DNA from: an uncultured Eubacteriales bacterium
GTDB taxonomy: Bacteria > Bacillota > Clostridia > Oscillospirales > Oscillospiraceae
Reading direction: 5' to 3'
Length of the DNA stretch: 64,000 nucleotides
NCBI GenBank assembly: GCA_900545405.1
Contig: UQYT01000003.1
Location: 1-64,000, forward strand
Shown: in pieces, positions 24,318-32,722 of the stretch
Layout of the letters: each line of letters opens with the position of its first letter
How positions within the stretch are numbered: position 1 is the first letter of the stretch
Position numbers and translations under genes: made by a program
Notes under the pieces: generated by a model
Seen by the model: only the letters and a program-made list of their open reading frames with translations
The model's database searches: none
Told to the model about the DNA's origin: nothing

Positions 24318-24869
24318 TCATGGGCGCAGCTGCCGGCCGTGGTGGAATATTGCATGAGTGAAATAATTCAGGTTCAGGTTAATTTCGCAGCCATGCGTAT
24401 TCGCGTAAAAGCCAATCTCGTCAGCCAGTTGTATAACGTCCTTCAGATAGCACAGGCCGAAACAAGAGTTGAAATAGTAGTCAACAGCAATGTACCCGAC
24501 GTGCCTGGTTATCGCTATATCCAGCTCGTACAATTCTGAGATCTCTCTGGCAACCCTTACAAATTCCTTTGCGCCTTTTTGGCGGCTCGGCAAAAGCACA
24601 CAAACGAATTCCTCGCTCATAAGTTTCTTGAATCCTTCGTATGACTCAGCTGTGCTTATGCTGGGCTGCGGCAGCTCCAAATCTTTGATTAGCTCCTCCC
24701 AATTATCTTTCGGATATGTTTTCTCGTAAATAATCTCTCCCGTTGCCTTCTCCCCCTATATCCGGTCAGCAAGGTTGGTAACGCGGAACAGCCCCCTCAC
24801 CTCGCGCCGCCAGCATGTCAAAATGCCGGCAGCGTCGTCCGACAAAACCAGGTTTTCATATTGAACTTC
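24318..24869 (-). pseudogene. degraded ICE gene (amber stop and lost start)
   Basis: One minus-strand frame stays coding-like from about 24,869 to 24,318: it reads YENLVLSDDAAGILTCWRRE and RGLFRVTNLADRI, an in-frame TAG (24,756-24,758), then GEIIYEKTYPKDNWEELIKD and a further 120 residues (KEFVRVAREISELYELDIAI, YYFNSCFGLCYLKDVIQLAD). No start codon lies in this frame; GTG 24,871 and ATG 24,873 are both out of frame, so a one-base change near the start is likely. The last 120 residues could still be made from TTG 24,680, which has GGAGGAG about 12 bases before it. Function not recognised. Confidence 0.6.
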
Positions 24870-24871
24870 AC

Positions 24872-24975
24872 ATTAGTCCTTGTAGCTGCACTATTATAGC
24901 ACGGATCAGCTTTTTAGTACAGGTACAAGGACTAATTTCCCACACGTTGCCCATATAATAATTAGTACAGTTACA
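24872..24975. promoter_or_regulatory. divergent operator region
   Basis: ATTAGTCCTTGTA (24,872-24,884) and its exact reverse complement (24,924-24,936) flank a minus-strand TATAAT (+ strand 24,892-24,897). TTAGTACAGGTACA (24,914-24,927) recurs as TTAGTACAGTTACA (24,962-24,975) just before the plus-strand HTH gene. This looks like a shared operator for the divergent genes, perhaps bound by the HTH protein at 24,996. Confidence 0.55.
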
Positions 24976-24995
24976 GGAGCGTGTGGTGAGAATGG

Positions 24996-25235
24996 ATGCA
25001 GTTGAACGAAGCAGTCAGCAAACGGCTGACCGAACTCCTGCGGGAAAGAGACATGACGCAGTATCAGCTTTACATGAAAAGCGGGGTGCCAAAGTCAAGC
25101 ATCGGCAACGTAGTCAACTGCGCCTACGACTCCGTAAAACTGCGTATCATCCACGAGATGTGTCAGGGCTTAAACATCAGCATCAGCGAGTTTTTCAATT
25201 CGCCTCTGTTTGATGAGAGCAACTTGGAGCCGTAA
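24996..25235 (+). CDS. small Cro/C1-type HTH regulator
   Basis: A 79-residue single-domain regulator. The helix-turn-helix covers TELLRERDMTQYQLYMKSGV and PKSSIGNVVN; the rest (HEMCQGLNISISEFFNSPLF) is the usual dimer end of small XRE-type phage/ICE regulators. It starts at ATG 24,996, six bases after GGTGAG. Repeated TTAGTACAG motifs directly upstream suggest autoregulation and control of the divergent degraded gene. A terminator follows. Confidence 0.88.
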   Translation: MQLNEAVSKRLTELLRERDMTQYQLYMKSGVPKSSIGNVVNCAYDSVKLRIIHEMCQGLNISISEFFNSPLFDESNLEP

Positions 25236-25265
25236 AACATCACCGCAGATTACATTAAGCCAGAC

Positions 25266-25298
25266 AGCTCCACAGCACGGTTCGCTGTGGAGCTTTTA
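25266..25298 (+). terminator. terminator after the small HTH gene
   Basis: An 11-bp stem AGCTCCACAGC / GCTGTGGAGCT with a seven-base loop, followed by TTTTACTC. Confidence 0.88.
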
Positions 25299-25452
25299 CT
25301 CTTAGAACGGCTCAAGAAATGATGGACAACTGCTCTGAACAGGCTGATAGTATTGTCTCAATTATATTCTGTTATGCGTCATTTATCAATAGTTAGATAG
25401 CATCTAATTTTATTTGCGCTCATTCCAGGTAAAATTATATGGGGTGACGCAC

Positions 25453-25701
25453 ATGGAAAACGAGATTGCATTCGATAACTCCCAGAAATATATTGAGATA
25501 GGTTACAACATATCCTACTACCGCAAGCACGCGGGACTGACGCAGGAACAGCTTGCTGAGATGGTTGGCATCAGCCGCCAGCATATCGGCGCACTGGAGG
25601 CTCCAAACATTGTGCGCCCTATTTCGCTGGAGCTGCTTTTCAATATAGCTACAGTATTGGATATACCGGCGTACAAGCTGCTTGTGTTTAGAGGAGAATA
25701 A
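25453..25701 (+). CDS. XRE-family HTH regulator
   Basis: An 82-residue regulator with a textbook XRE fold: IGYNISYYRKHAGLTQEQLA, then EMVGISRQHIGALEAPNIV and LLFNIATVLDIPAYKLL. The start ATG 25,453 is preceded by a weak GGGGTG. A frame-consistent extension to 25,414 lacks a ribosome-binding site. It converges on the YolD/polymerase operon and shares a bidirectional terminator with it. Target unknown. Confidence 0.85.
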   Translation: MENEIAFDNSQKYIEIGYNISYYRKHAGLTQEQLAEMVGISRQHIGALEAPNIVRPISLELLFNIATVLDIPAYKLLVFRGE

Positions 25702-25705
25702 ATTA

Positions 25706-25739
25706 CCGCCCGACGAAATCTTCCGTCGAGCGGTTTTTT
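25706..25739 (+). terminator. terminator between converging HTH and YolD genes
   Basis: A 10-bp stem with one mismatch (CCGCCCGACG / CGTCGAGCGG), eight-base loop and six T. It lies between the HTH stop and the end of the converging YolD gene. Confidence 0.8.
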
Positions 25740-25748
25740 ATTGCGGTT

Positions 25749-26141
25749 TCAGTTTCGCTCTATGCTTATTATCTCAGCAATGGGCATCCTCACTCCGTCA
25801 TTAAACACCATCGTGCGCTCGATCTCGTCTATGCGCTTAAGCGTCCCCGTGTGCGTCACATATGCGCCGCCGGTTTTGCGCTCGTCGGGGACGAAATAGG
25901 TGACGGTCACGGTCGGTGAATCGAGCGTTGCGAGGTACTGCTGCTTATAGTCCAGCTCGGCGCGCTCCTCCTCGCTCAGCTCTATGCGCGCATCCGTAAG
26001 CCGCGCTGTCTCGTCTATCGCGTCGCCGTAGCCGGTGAGTGCCGCAAACGGTGAAAACTGCGCCGCGCGGTCGCTCATGGGCATCGGCTCGTGCTTGGAC
26101 TTCGGGCGCGGGAGGTCAATGATGTCATCGTATTCGCTCAC
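25749..26141 (-). CDS. YolD-like protein
   Basis: A 130-residue YolD-like protein. The N-terminal RAAQFSPFAALTGYGDAIDE is the family signature in ICE-borne copies, and the second half (VTVTYFVPDERKTGGAYVTH, GVRMPIAEIISIE) is the conserved beta-rich part. YolD-like genes regularly sit next to Y-family DNA polymerases; an UmuD-like accessory role has been proposed. Its start overlaps the polymerase stop (ATGA). Confidence 0.9.
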   Translation of the reverse strand: MSEYDDIIDLPRPKSKHEPMPMSDRAAQFSPFAALTGYGDAIDETARLTDARIELSEEERAELDYKQQYLATLDSPTVTVTYFVPDERKTGGAYVTHTGTLKRIDEIERTMVFNDGVRMPIAEIISIERN

Positions 26142-27640
26142 GCCTTATGTCCTCCGATCTGTCCGTTGCGATCGCGCATCGTCGCGCCGTCCTCAAAGTT
26201 CATCCCACGTAGGATTGAGTTCTTGCCGTACTTCTGCTTTATCTTCAGTAGCGCCGCCTGCTTGCGCTTCTCGCGCTCGAGGGTGGCGTTTTCGCGCTCA
26301 CGCTCGGCGTCCAGTTCTGCGTAGTCCGTAAACATATCCATCTGCTCGGGTGCGGCCTCCTTCGGCGCGTCGGCCTCCGGGATGACGCGGCAGGCCGTGA
26401 TGTTCAGCCGCCGTATGAGCAGCGTTTTGTCCACAACGCGGTCATACAGTTCTGCTGCGGCGTCCATTATCTGCTTCGTCGAGGACGTGTAGCGCGGGAG
26501 GTTGACCGTGCCGTGCGAGTGCTTGGGTTTCAGCCGCCCGTAGCCGTCGCGGACAATCTCGCCCTTGTACTGCGCGCGGCGCTTCGCGTCCTTGATGTTC
26601 TCAATGTCGTAGCCAATGGTCACGACGAGTTGGTCGGTGACGAGGTTTTTGCTAAACAAGTCCATCGAGAGCGCGTCGGCCATCTCACGCAGGACTATCC
26701 GCGCCTTGTCCGCGGTGTACGGCTCGTGAAGCACCTGGCCAGAGCCAAGGCTGTTACTGCCGGGCTTGTACGCCTTGACAGCTTCGACGGTGCAGGGCTC
26801 GTAGCCCCAGGCATGGTCAATGAGCAGTTCGGCGTTCTTGCCAAAGAGCTTGAAGAAAAGCTCCTCGTCCGTGAGCGAGCGGCGCGCCACGTCGCCCATC
26901 GTGAACATCCCGTGCTCTTCGAGCTTCTTTGCGTAACCCCTGCCCACGCGCCAGAAGTCCGTGAGCTGCGTGTGGCTCCACAGCTCGCGGCGGTAGCTGC
27001 GCTCGTCCAGCTCCGCGATACGCACGCCGTTTTCGTCGGCGGGGATGTGCTTGGCCACGATGTCCATGGCGACCTTGCAGAGATAAAGGTTCGTCCCTAT
27101 CCCCGCCGTCGCCGTGATGCCGGTGGTTTTGAGCACGTCGAGGATTATCTTCATCGCCAGGTCGTGCGGCGTGAGGCCGTAGGTCTTGAGATAGCGCGTC
27201 ACGTCCATGAACACCTCGTCTATCGAGTAGACGATGATGTCCTCCGGGGCGACGTATTTCATGTACACCTGGTAAATGCGCGTGCTGTACTCCATGTAAT
27301 ACGCCATGCGCGGCGGGGCTATGAGGAAGTCCACGGCGAGAGATGGGTTCGCCTGAAGCTCGGAGAAGAAGTGCGACTTGCCCTCCAGCCTATGCCCCGG
27401 CGCGTCGTGGCGGCGGCCCGCGTTCGCCTCGCGCACGCGCTGCTTTACCTCAAAGAGGCGGCAGCGGCCTCCAATGCCGTAGCTTTTCAGGCTCGGCGTC
27501 ACGGCGAGGCAGATTGTCTTGTCCGTTCGGCTCTCATCGGCGACGACGAGGTTCGTGTCCAGCGGGTCAAGCCCCCGCTCCCGGCACTCGACCGAGGCGT
27601 AAAAGCTCTTGAGGTCTATTGCGATGTATGTCCGCTCCAC
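26138..27640 (-). CDS. Y-family DNA polymerase (UmuC/DinB-like)
   Basis: A 500-residue translesion polymerase. Catalytic acids are Asp9 in YIAIDLKSFYASVE and the pair in VYSIDEVFMDVTRY (about 138-145). GITATAGIGTNLYLCKVAMD and the little-finger domain follow. QMDMFTDY near residue 445 resembles a beta-clamp binding motif, and the C-terminal tail is highly charged. It should copy damaged DNA with low fidelity. It is in an operon with an XRE repressor and an ImmA-type protease, which suggests induction by DNA damage. Confidence 0.92.
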   Translation of the reverse strand: MERTYIAIDLKSFYASVECRERGLDPLDTNLVVADESRTDKTICLAVTPSLKSYGIGGRCRLFEVKQRVREANAGRRHDAPGHRLEGKSHFFSELQANPSLAVDFLIAPPRMAYYMEYSTRIYQVYMKYVAPEDIIVYSIDEVFMDVTRYLKTYGLTPHDLAMKIILDVLKTTGITATAGIGTNLYLCKVAMDIVAKHIPADENGVRIAELDERSYRRELWSHTQLTDFWRVGRGYAKKLEEHGMFTMGDVARRSLTDEELFFKLFGKNAELLIDHAWGYEPCTVEAVKAYKPGSNSLGSGQVLHEPYTADKARIVLREMADALSMDLFSKNLVTDQLVVTIGYDIENIKDAKRRAQYKGEIVRDGYGRLKPKHSHGTVNLPRYTSSTKQIMDAAAELYDRVVDKTLLIRRLNITACRVIPEADAPKEAAPEQMDMFTDYAELDAERERENATLEREKRKQAALLKIKQKYGKNSILRGMNFEDGATMRDRNGQIGGHKA

Positions 27641-27664
27641 GTCTCAGTCAGCTCCTTTCCTTTC

Positions 27665-28375
27665 TTACTCGTCCTCTCCGTGCTTTTCCTCGTCTAATAT
27701 CTTTTCGAGCAGCATCATCAGCATCGCCGCTATGCGCTCGACGGTTATCTCCGCGGATTCCTCTTTCACCAGGTAGTCCACAACCGCCCTGAACGCCGTC
27801 GCACGGTCAACGTTTGTCTCATTGTCGAAGCGGTCGAGTATTTCCTTTATGAGCTGCGCTGTGGCTTTATCCTCCTCCGACAGCTCGGACATATTCAGCA
27901 TGGCGGCGAGCGCGCTGTCCTGCATTATTGTCTCGTACTTGATGTAGTCGCCGTACTCGTCGCTCATAAGCTCCTGAAAGTAGTTTATGAGGATATAGAC
28001 GCGGTACTTCCCGTTCTCGTGCGTGACGCTTAAATAGTGCGCCTTTTGTCCGATGTCCCTGAGCAGCTCCATGTCTTCCTCGTCATCAAACTCAAGCATG
28101 GGCAGGAACAGCTCTATGTGCGAATCCCAGTGCCGGTAGTCCACTACGCCGCGGATGCGGCCGTGATGCTTCTTCGCAAAACCGTCACAGCGCTCCAGCA
28201 GATACTCGTAATTGGCCTTGTCCTCCGGCACTATGACCTTCGGTATGGCGTCCGTTTTCTTCGTATACTCCTCAAAGAAGCCGCCCGGCGCGAACGCCTG
28301 CTCGAAGATTGCAGACGAGAGGGTATCTTCTTCTTTTGGCAGCTCGTAGTTTCGCTCGAAAACTATGTTCTCCAT
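27665..28375 (-). CDS. uncharacterised protein in the polymerase operon
   Basis: A 236-residue acidic protein, not recognised. The N-terminal part (YELPKEEDTLSSAIFEQAFA) is followed by a mixed region (GRIRGVVDYRHWDSHIELFL) and a helical C-terminus rich in Asp and Glu (EILDRFDNETNVDRATAFRA, AAMLMMLLEKILDEEKHGED). No signal peptide or membrane segment. It lies between the protease and polymerase genes in the same direction with short gaps, so it is probably co-expressed with the damage response. Confidence 0.75.
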   Translation of the reverse strand: MENIVFERNYELPKEEDTLSSAIFEQAFAPGGFFEEYTKKTDAIPKVIVPEDKANYEYLLERCDGFAKKHHGRIRGVVDYRHWDSHIELFLPMLEFDDEEDMELLRDIGQKAHYLSVTHENGKYRVYILINYFQELMSDEYGDYIKYETIMQDSALAAMLNMSELSEEDKATAQLIKEILDRFDNETNVDRATAFRAVVDYLVKEESAEITVERIAAMLMMLLEKILDEEKHGEDE

Positions 28376-28390
28376 TGTCCCCTCCGGGTG

Positions 28391-28900
28391 TCATTTCAAA
28401 AAGTCGCTCCTGTGTTCCACAGGACGCAATCCGCGGTTTGTTTCGGCGAGGTGCGCCACCTTGAGCGCGACGAGGTTTATGTCCGTGCCCATCGCCCTGG
28501 CTATCTGCTCGGAGGTGTAGCCGTAGTGGTAGACATAGTCGAGGACTTCGTCCGTGTCGAGCAGTATCTCGGCGGCGACGATGTTGGCCTCGTACTCCGG
28601 CTTCGTCGTCATGTCGTAGAGCATGAACTCCTGGAGCGCGCCGGTCTTGGCGAGATCCCGGTGGAGCTGATCGTGTCCCAGCTCGTGCGCGCAGACTATG
28701 TGCTGCATCTGCGGTGTGAGATCGCGGTTGAGAAAAATGAACCTGGTGCGTTTGACAACGCGGTACATGCCTTTCATACTGCCGAAGTCCGGGCAGAACA
28801 GCACTTCGACGCCAAGCTGCCGCGCAATCTCAAAGGGGTCGCGTGTGCCGCAGCGCCTCACAAGCCTTTCGCCGACCTCGGAAAGCTGTCTTGCCGTCAT
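28391..28900 (-). CDS. ImmA/IrrE-type zinc metallopeptidase
   Basis: A 169-residue protease. The zinc motif HELGH is at residues 72-76 and the third ligand is probably in YEANIVAAEILLDTDEVL. ImmA-type enzymes cleave a partner XRE repressor to switch on an ICE or phage, often after DNA damage. The start overlaps the stop of the XRE gene by four bases, which strongly suggests that protein is the substrate. Confidence 0.92.
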   Translation of the reverse strand: MTARQLSEVGERLVRRCGTRDPFEIARQLGVEVLFCPDFGSMKGMYRVVKRTRFIFLNRDLTPQMQHIVCAHELGHDQLHRDLAKTGALQEFMLYDMTTKPEYEANIVAAEILLDTDEVLDYVYHYGYTSEQIARAMGTDINLVALKVAHLAETNRGLRPVEHRSDFLK

Positions 28901-29313
28901 GCTTCCTCAGCAGCCTTTTTCTTTTTGCGCCCGTACTTCTTGTTCTTATCCTTAGCTATCCAGTACGCCTCGTTGAGCGCGCGCATGGCTCCGTCGAGCG
29001 CGTCGTCGCTGAGCTTGCCTCCCGCAAACATACCCGTGACCTCGCCGACCAGCTCGTTGATGTCCCGCGCGGCTCTCGCACCGCCTCGCTCATGCGCCTC
29101 GACTACCAGCGTCTCACCGCTGCTGAGCAGGTACTCCGTAGTCGTGCCAAGCGCTTCGGCGATGCGCTGGACTATAACCATGTTCCCCGGCCTGCGCGTC
29201 CCCAGCTCGTAGTTCTGTATGGTGCGCGCAGTCACGCCCGTTCTCTTTGCAAGCTCCGTCTGCGTCAGCCCTGACGCCGCGCGCTTTTCTTTTAGCTTCT
29301 CACTGAATGCCAT
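28897..29313 (-). CDS. XRE-family repressor, likely ImmA substrate
   Basis: A 138-residue repressor. Residues 1-70 are an HTH_3 domain (KEKRAASGLTQTELAKRTGV, TARTIQNYELGTRRPGNM, AEALGTTTEYLL). The rest is a helical tail with a lysine-rich end (KNKKYGRKKKKAAEEA). It is coupled to the protease gene and divergent from a small gene at 29,482. Repeated GTTCGTGC motifs in the shared promoter region are probable binding sites, so it likely represses both directions. Confidence 0.9.
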   Translation of the reverse strand: MAFSEKLKEKRAASGLTQTELAKRTGVTARTIQNYELGTRRPGNMVIVQRIAEALGTTTEYLLSSGETLVVEAHERGGARAARDINELVGEVTGMFAGGKLSDDALDGAMRALNEAYWIAKDKNKKYGRKKKKAAEEA

Positions 29314-29338
29314 ACGACACCTCTTTCTCTCTACATCT

Positions 29339-29430
29339 TAGCACGAACAGAAATTACGGATTCACTATTGACACGCAATTAAGTTCGTGCTATACTTGCC
29401 TCACTCAAGCGAATATTTGTTCGTGAGTAC
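29339..29430. promoter_or_regulatory. divergent promoters with GTTCGTG operators
   Basis: On the plus strand TTGACA (29,368-29,373), a 17-base spacer and TATACT (29,391-29,396) form a strong promoter. GTTCGTGCTA covers its spacer end (29,383-29,392). The same motif on the minus strand (TAGCACGAAC at 29,339-29,348) abuts a TAAGAT box for the repressor operon, and GTTCGTGAGTA recurs at 29,420-29,430. Three half-sites, two of them right beside a -10 box, fit repression of both promoters by the XRE protein. Confidence 0.75.
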
Positions 29431-29481
29431 ATATTATCACTTGAAATTGTGTGTGTCAACTCTTTGTTGGGAGGGATTGAC

Positions 29482-29730
29482 GTGGACGCTCAGTGCCGCA
29501 AGGCTTATGTTTCGGTCAACGTGGACATAGATGAAGAAGGCTCCGTGCAGCCGCGCGTCATACGCTGGCGCGGCGGCCGCGCGTTCCCCATCGAGCGCGT
29601 GCTGTACAAGTGTCGCGCGTCCTCGAACAAGGTCGGAGGCGGCGGGATACGCTACACCGTGCAGATAAACGGGCAGGAGTGTTACCTGTTCAGCGAGGGC
29701 AGCAAGTGGTTCGTGGGGGCGAAAATCTGA
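29482..29730 (+). CDS. small protein divergent from the repressor
   Basis: An 82-residue protein from GTG 29,482, with GGGAGGG six bases upstream. The sequence (AYVSVNVDIDEEGSVQPRVI, GRAFPIERVLYKCRASSNKV, IRYTVQINGQECYLFSEGSK) predicts a small beta-barrel of the type seen in ICE and phage hypothetical proteins; I do not know a function. It is driven by the strong operator-covered promoter at 29,368 and so is probably expressed when the repressor is removed. Confidence 0.75.
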   Translation: MDAQCRKAYVSVNVDIDEEGSVQPRVIRWRGGRAFPIERVLYKCRASSNKVGGGGIRYTVQINGQECYLFSEGSKWFVGAKI

Positions 29731-29783
29731 AGCTTTTATTGAACCAAGCACTCATTGATTCTCACAAGTTCATATTTCTGTCA

Positions 29784-29817
29784 AGCAGCCTGAAAGCAAC
29801 GCTTTCGGGCTGCTTTT
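29784..29817 (+). terminator. terminator after the 82-residue protein gene
   Basis: A 14-bp stem (AGCAGCCTGAAAGC / GCTTTCGGGCTGCT, one G-U pair) with a three-base loop, followed by TTTC. Confidence 0.88.
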
Positions 29818-30117
29818 CATTTGCAGCACATTGCTATTTGATGATTAGTCAACATTCACAAAAGTTATGTTCAACGCGCAATATGACATAATACGCATTT
29901 GGTCTATGGTTAAATTTCCACCATATCACAAAATGTGACGGCTTATTACAACATGTCCCCGAATGTCCCTGAATTCATCACGATATGCGAGGAATGATAT
30001 TATGGTAATGGAAATAAGCGCAGGCAGCTCTGTAGTTGCCTGCGCTATTTATATTGCGCGACCGCCTCCTTAGCTTTGGCTCATAAGAAGTTCAAAAAGC
30101 TCAGGAGGTATTTACTT
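29818..30117 (+). other. AT-rich non-coding stretch with a second hairpin
   Basis: No gene is supported here. It holds a short inverted repeat TCACA-AAA-TGTGA (about 29,927-29,939) and a 10-bp hairpin at 30,017-30,046 (AGCGCAGGCA / TGCCTGCGCT, then ATTTATATT) that could be a terminator. The ribosome-binding site AGGAGG of the next gene is at 30,103-30,108. A short RNA ending at the hairpin is possible but I see no strong promoter for one. Confidence 0.6.
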
Positions 30118-30594
30118 ATGTTCAACACAAACAGCGACTACGCCATAAACAAGCTGGACACAGAGGCCATCGTGTGCCGTAGCGTAACCGGGCAGCTGCT
30201 GCGCATAACGCGTGAGGACTTTAACAGCGATGAAGAATTTGAAAAGTGGAAATCGTGGTCTGACGCTGACTACCACGAAACAGAGCTCAGCGATCGGGCA
30301 TACAGCGACCGCAAAACGGAGTTTGCAATAGCACGTTATATTGAAGCGCAGGACACCGACTGGCTGACCATGGAGCTGAAGGCTGCGGAGCAGAGCCAAC
30401 ACACGCAGCTCATAGAGCGCATGAGGGGTTTCCTCACAGACATACAGTTCAAGCGAATCTGGCAGCGCTTCGCGTTAGGGTTGGAGCTTGCTGACATTGC
30501 CGGCACTGAGGGTGTTAGCATTACTGCGGTTGCCAGCTCGATAGAGCGCGCAGTAAAGAAGCTGAGTCAGCTCAGGCGTCATGGTTTGCTGTGA
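30118..30594 (+). CDS. sigma factor-like HTH protein
   Basis: A 158-residue protein of the ICE 'sigma-70-like' group. The N-terminal half is acidic (REDFNSDEEFEKWKSWSDAD); the C-terminal part (GFLTDIQFKRIWQRFALGLE, ADIAGTEGVSITAVASSIER) is a region 4-like helix-turn-helix without regions 2 and 3. Such proteins in Tn916/Tn1549-type elements are thought to regulate the element rather than act as full sigma factors. ATG 30,118 follows AGGAGG by nine bases. Confidence 0.85.
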   Translation: MFNTNSDYAINKLDTEAIVCRSVTGQLLRITREDFNSDEEFEKWKSWSDADYHETELSDRAYSDRKTEFAIARYIEAQDTDWLTMELKAAEQSQHTQLIERMRGFLTDIQFKRIWQRFALGLELADIAGTEGVSITAVASSIERAVKKLSQLRRHGLL

Positions 30595-30729
30595 TAATGT
30601 AGGTGTAATATAATCCCATTACAGCAAAGCCTTATCCATTGCACGCCTACAGCAAGCACGATTTTGTTTGCCATACATAAACACTTCTCTTAATTTTACC
30701 CGGCAATGCGACAAAATGGCAGTTTTATA

Positions 30730-30758
30730 TTAACAAGGAAGAGTTTAACAACTATAAT
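30730..30758 (+). promoter_or_regulatory. promoter of the frameshifted SLH gene
   Basis: TTAACA (30,730-30,735) and a perfect TATAAT (30,753-30,758) are 17 bases apart. Transcription should start near 30,765, just before two tandem palindromes. Confidence 0.8.
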
Positions 30759-30773
30759 TTGGTTAAAGCTCAT

Positions 30774-30821
30774 CATCAGCGGGTACCCGCTGATGCCGTT
30801 CCACGGGAGGGAGTGGAACGG
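30774..30821 (+). promoter_or_regulatory. tandem hairpins in the SLH 3 leader
   Basis: A perfect 22-bp palindrome centred on GGGTACCC (30,774-30,795) is followed at once by a second hairpin, CCGTTCCAC / GTGGAACGG (30,796-30,821). Neither has a T-run, so they are not terminators. They begin about nine bases from the predicted start of the mRNA; related pairs lie before two other SLH genes. Stabilisation of an abundant surface-protein mRNA or binding of a regulator are possibilities. Confidence 0.7.
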
Positions 30822-30885
30822 CAATGTCCCGTTGCGCGCGGTTTTTCGGTGGTGAGGGGCTAATCTTTATTAAGGAGGAACCCAT

Positions 30886-32663
30886 ATGCGCAAACGTTTG
30901 TTATCCGTATTTATGGTGCTGGCTCTTATTATTGCAATGGCACAGGCTGCTTTTGCAGTTGACGGTCAAGCCGCTACCATAACTGCCTACACGTCGCATG
31001 GAACAGCGGTGGCTGGTACCTACACCACTATCGACGCCGCAGTTAATGCTGCTGGTGAGAATAGCCGAGTTGTAATTTCCGAAGGGACTCTGGCCGTAAA
31101 TGGGTGTCAAACCATATCCAAGGCTGGTGTGACGGTTGAAGGAGCTGGACTCGATAAAACCTTCTTGGTGACGTCTGACAGCTTCCAGAATGCCAGCGCT
31201 ACCAACCTCAAGGCTCTTCTGACCATTGCCGCCGACGATGTCACTGTTAAGGGTATGACCATTGATGGTTCTGCCTACGGCGAAACTATTACATCTTCTA
31301 CGGACTTTGTTGTAATTCGTTTCAATGAGGGGACAGGCATTAAACTCGAAGATGTTTATGTGACCGGGTCTCCGAAAACGCTGATGCAGTTGGGTATGTC
31401 CAACACCTCCGTTTCTGTTACGGCTACAAACCTTTATTGCCAGGGAATGCCGAAGCAGCTCAGCGAGAATGCTACTTTCCCTGATATTGATTTGAATAAC
31501 AACAGCACCTTGGAAGTTAACGGTGGTGCTCTTCATGCATTTATCTCTGATATTGGAGACGATTCCTGCAATCTGATCAACTGTGAGCCGGTTTATACGC
31601 TCGTTTATACTCGTATGGTAATCTTCAGTGACTACCTACACTCGACATTCCAGCATTATGCAAATTGCTATGTTGAGAGCGATGCGCAGCAGTCTCCTCT
31701 TTATGATACCTAGGTGACCGTGTACCGACCAGCTTTACCTACACAGTAGACGGTTTGTGCGGAGACGATAAGCTTACTACCGCACCTACGTTCTCTATTG
31801 ATGGAACTGTAGACACTAGCAAACCCGGTACATACACAATTAATGCAAGCGGCGCAGACGCCGGAGATAACTACTTGATTAATTATGTCACCGCTACTTT
31901 GCGTGTTGTAGAACGCCCGGATGTTCCCAACATCCCCGACACCTACGACATCGAGCTTATAGTCGGCGAGGGCGGCGAAGCCAAGACAAACTTGACTAAC
32001 GCTTCGGCGGGCAGCACGATTACCGTGACCGTGACGCCTGACGAGGGCTACGAGCTCGACTACATCACCGTTGACGGCGAGCGCATCGACGGCACAACGT
32101 TTACGATGCCGGCTCACGATGTGACCGTGCGCGTGTACTTCACCGACGGCTCCGTTGATATGCCGTTCGTTGATGTAAACAGCGGCGATTGGTTATATGA
32201 GTATGTCGAGTACGTCTACGCCAACGGCCTGATGGACGGCACAAGCGCCACCACGTTTGAGCCGAACGGCACTATGACCCGCGCAATGGTGTGGGCTATC
32301 CTCGCCCGCGTTGATGGTGAGACAGTCACCGGCACGAACTGGATCGAAACTGCCCGCAGCTGGGCAATGGCGAACGGTGTGAGCGATGGCGAGAACGCCA
32401 GCGGCTATGTCACCCGTGAACAGCTTGCGACGATGCTCTGGCGCTACGCGGTCGCGCAGGGCTATGATGTCAGCATCGGCGAGAGCACTAACATCCTCAG
32501 CTACGCCGACTTCGGCCAGATAAGCGAGTACGCCATCCCGGCGATGCAGTGGGCCTGCGGTTCCGGCATCGTCACCGGCGTGACCGAGTCCACGCTCGTC
32601 CCACAGGACACCGCCACCCGCGCCCAGTGCGCCGCGATGCTGATGCGGTTCGTGGAACTGTAA
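30886..32663 (+). pseudogene. SLH-domain surface protein 3, frameshifted
   Basis: The first frame (30,886-31,713) begins with a signal peptide (KRLLSVFMVLALIIAMAQAA) and a beta-helix-like region, then stops at TAG 31,711. The following frame, open from 31,707 to 32,663, continues with LGDRVPTSFTYTVDG, a repeat domain (TVTVTPDEGYELDYITVDGE) and three SLH domains. One base missing near 31,709 (CCC to CC) would restore a protein of about 590 residues. RBS is AAGGAGG before ATG 30,886. It may be a fixed pseudogene, a sequencing error or a switched-off allele; the site is not a repeat. Confidence 0.8.
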
Positions 32664-32680
32664 AACCAAAACACAAAGCA

Positions 32681-32706
32681 AAAAAGGCCGCAAACGCGGC
32701 CTTTTT
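32681..32706. terminator. bidirectional terminator between SLH 3 and the kinase gene
   Basis: An 11-bp stem AAAAAGGCCGC / GCGGCCTTTTT with an AAAC loop serves both converging genes. Confidence 0.92.
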
Positions 32707-32722
32707 GCCATATATCCAACTA

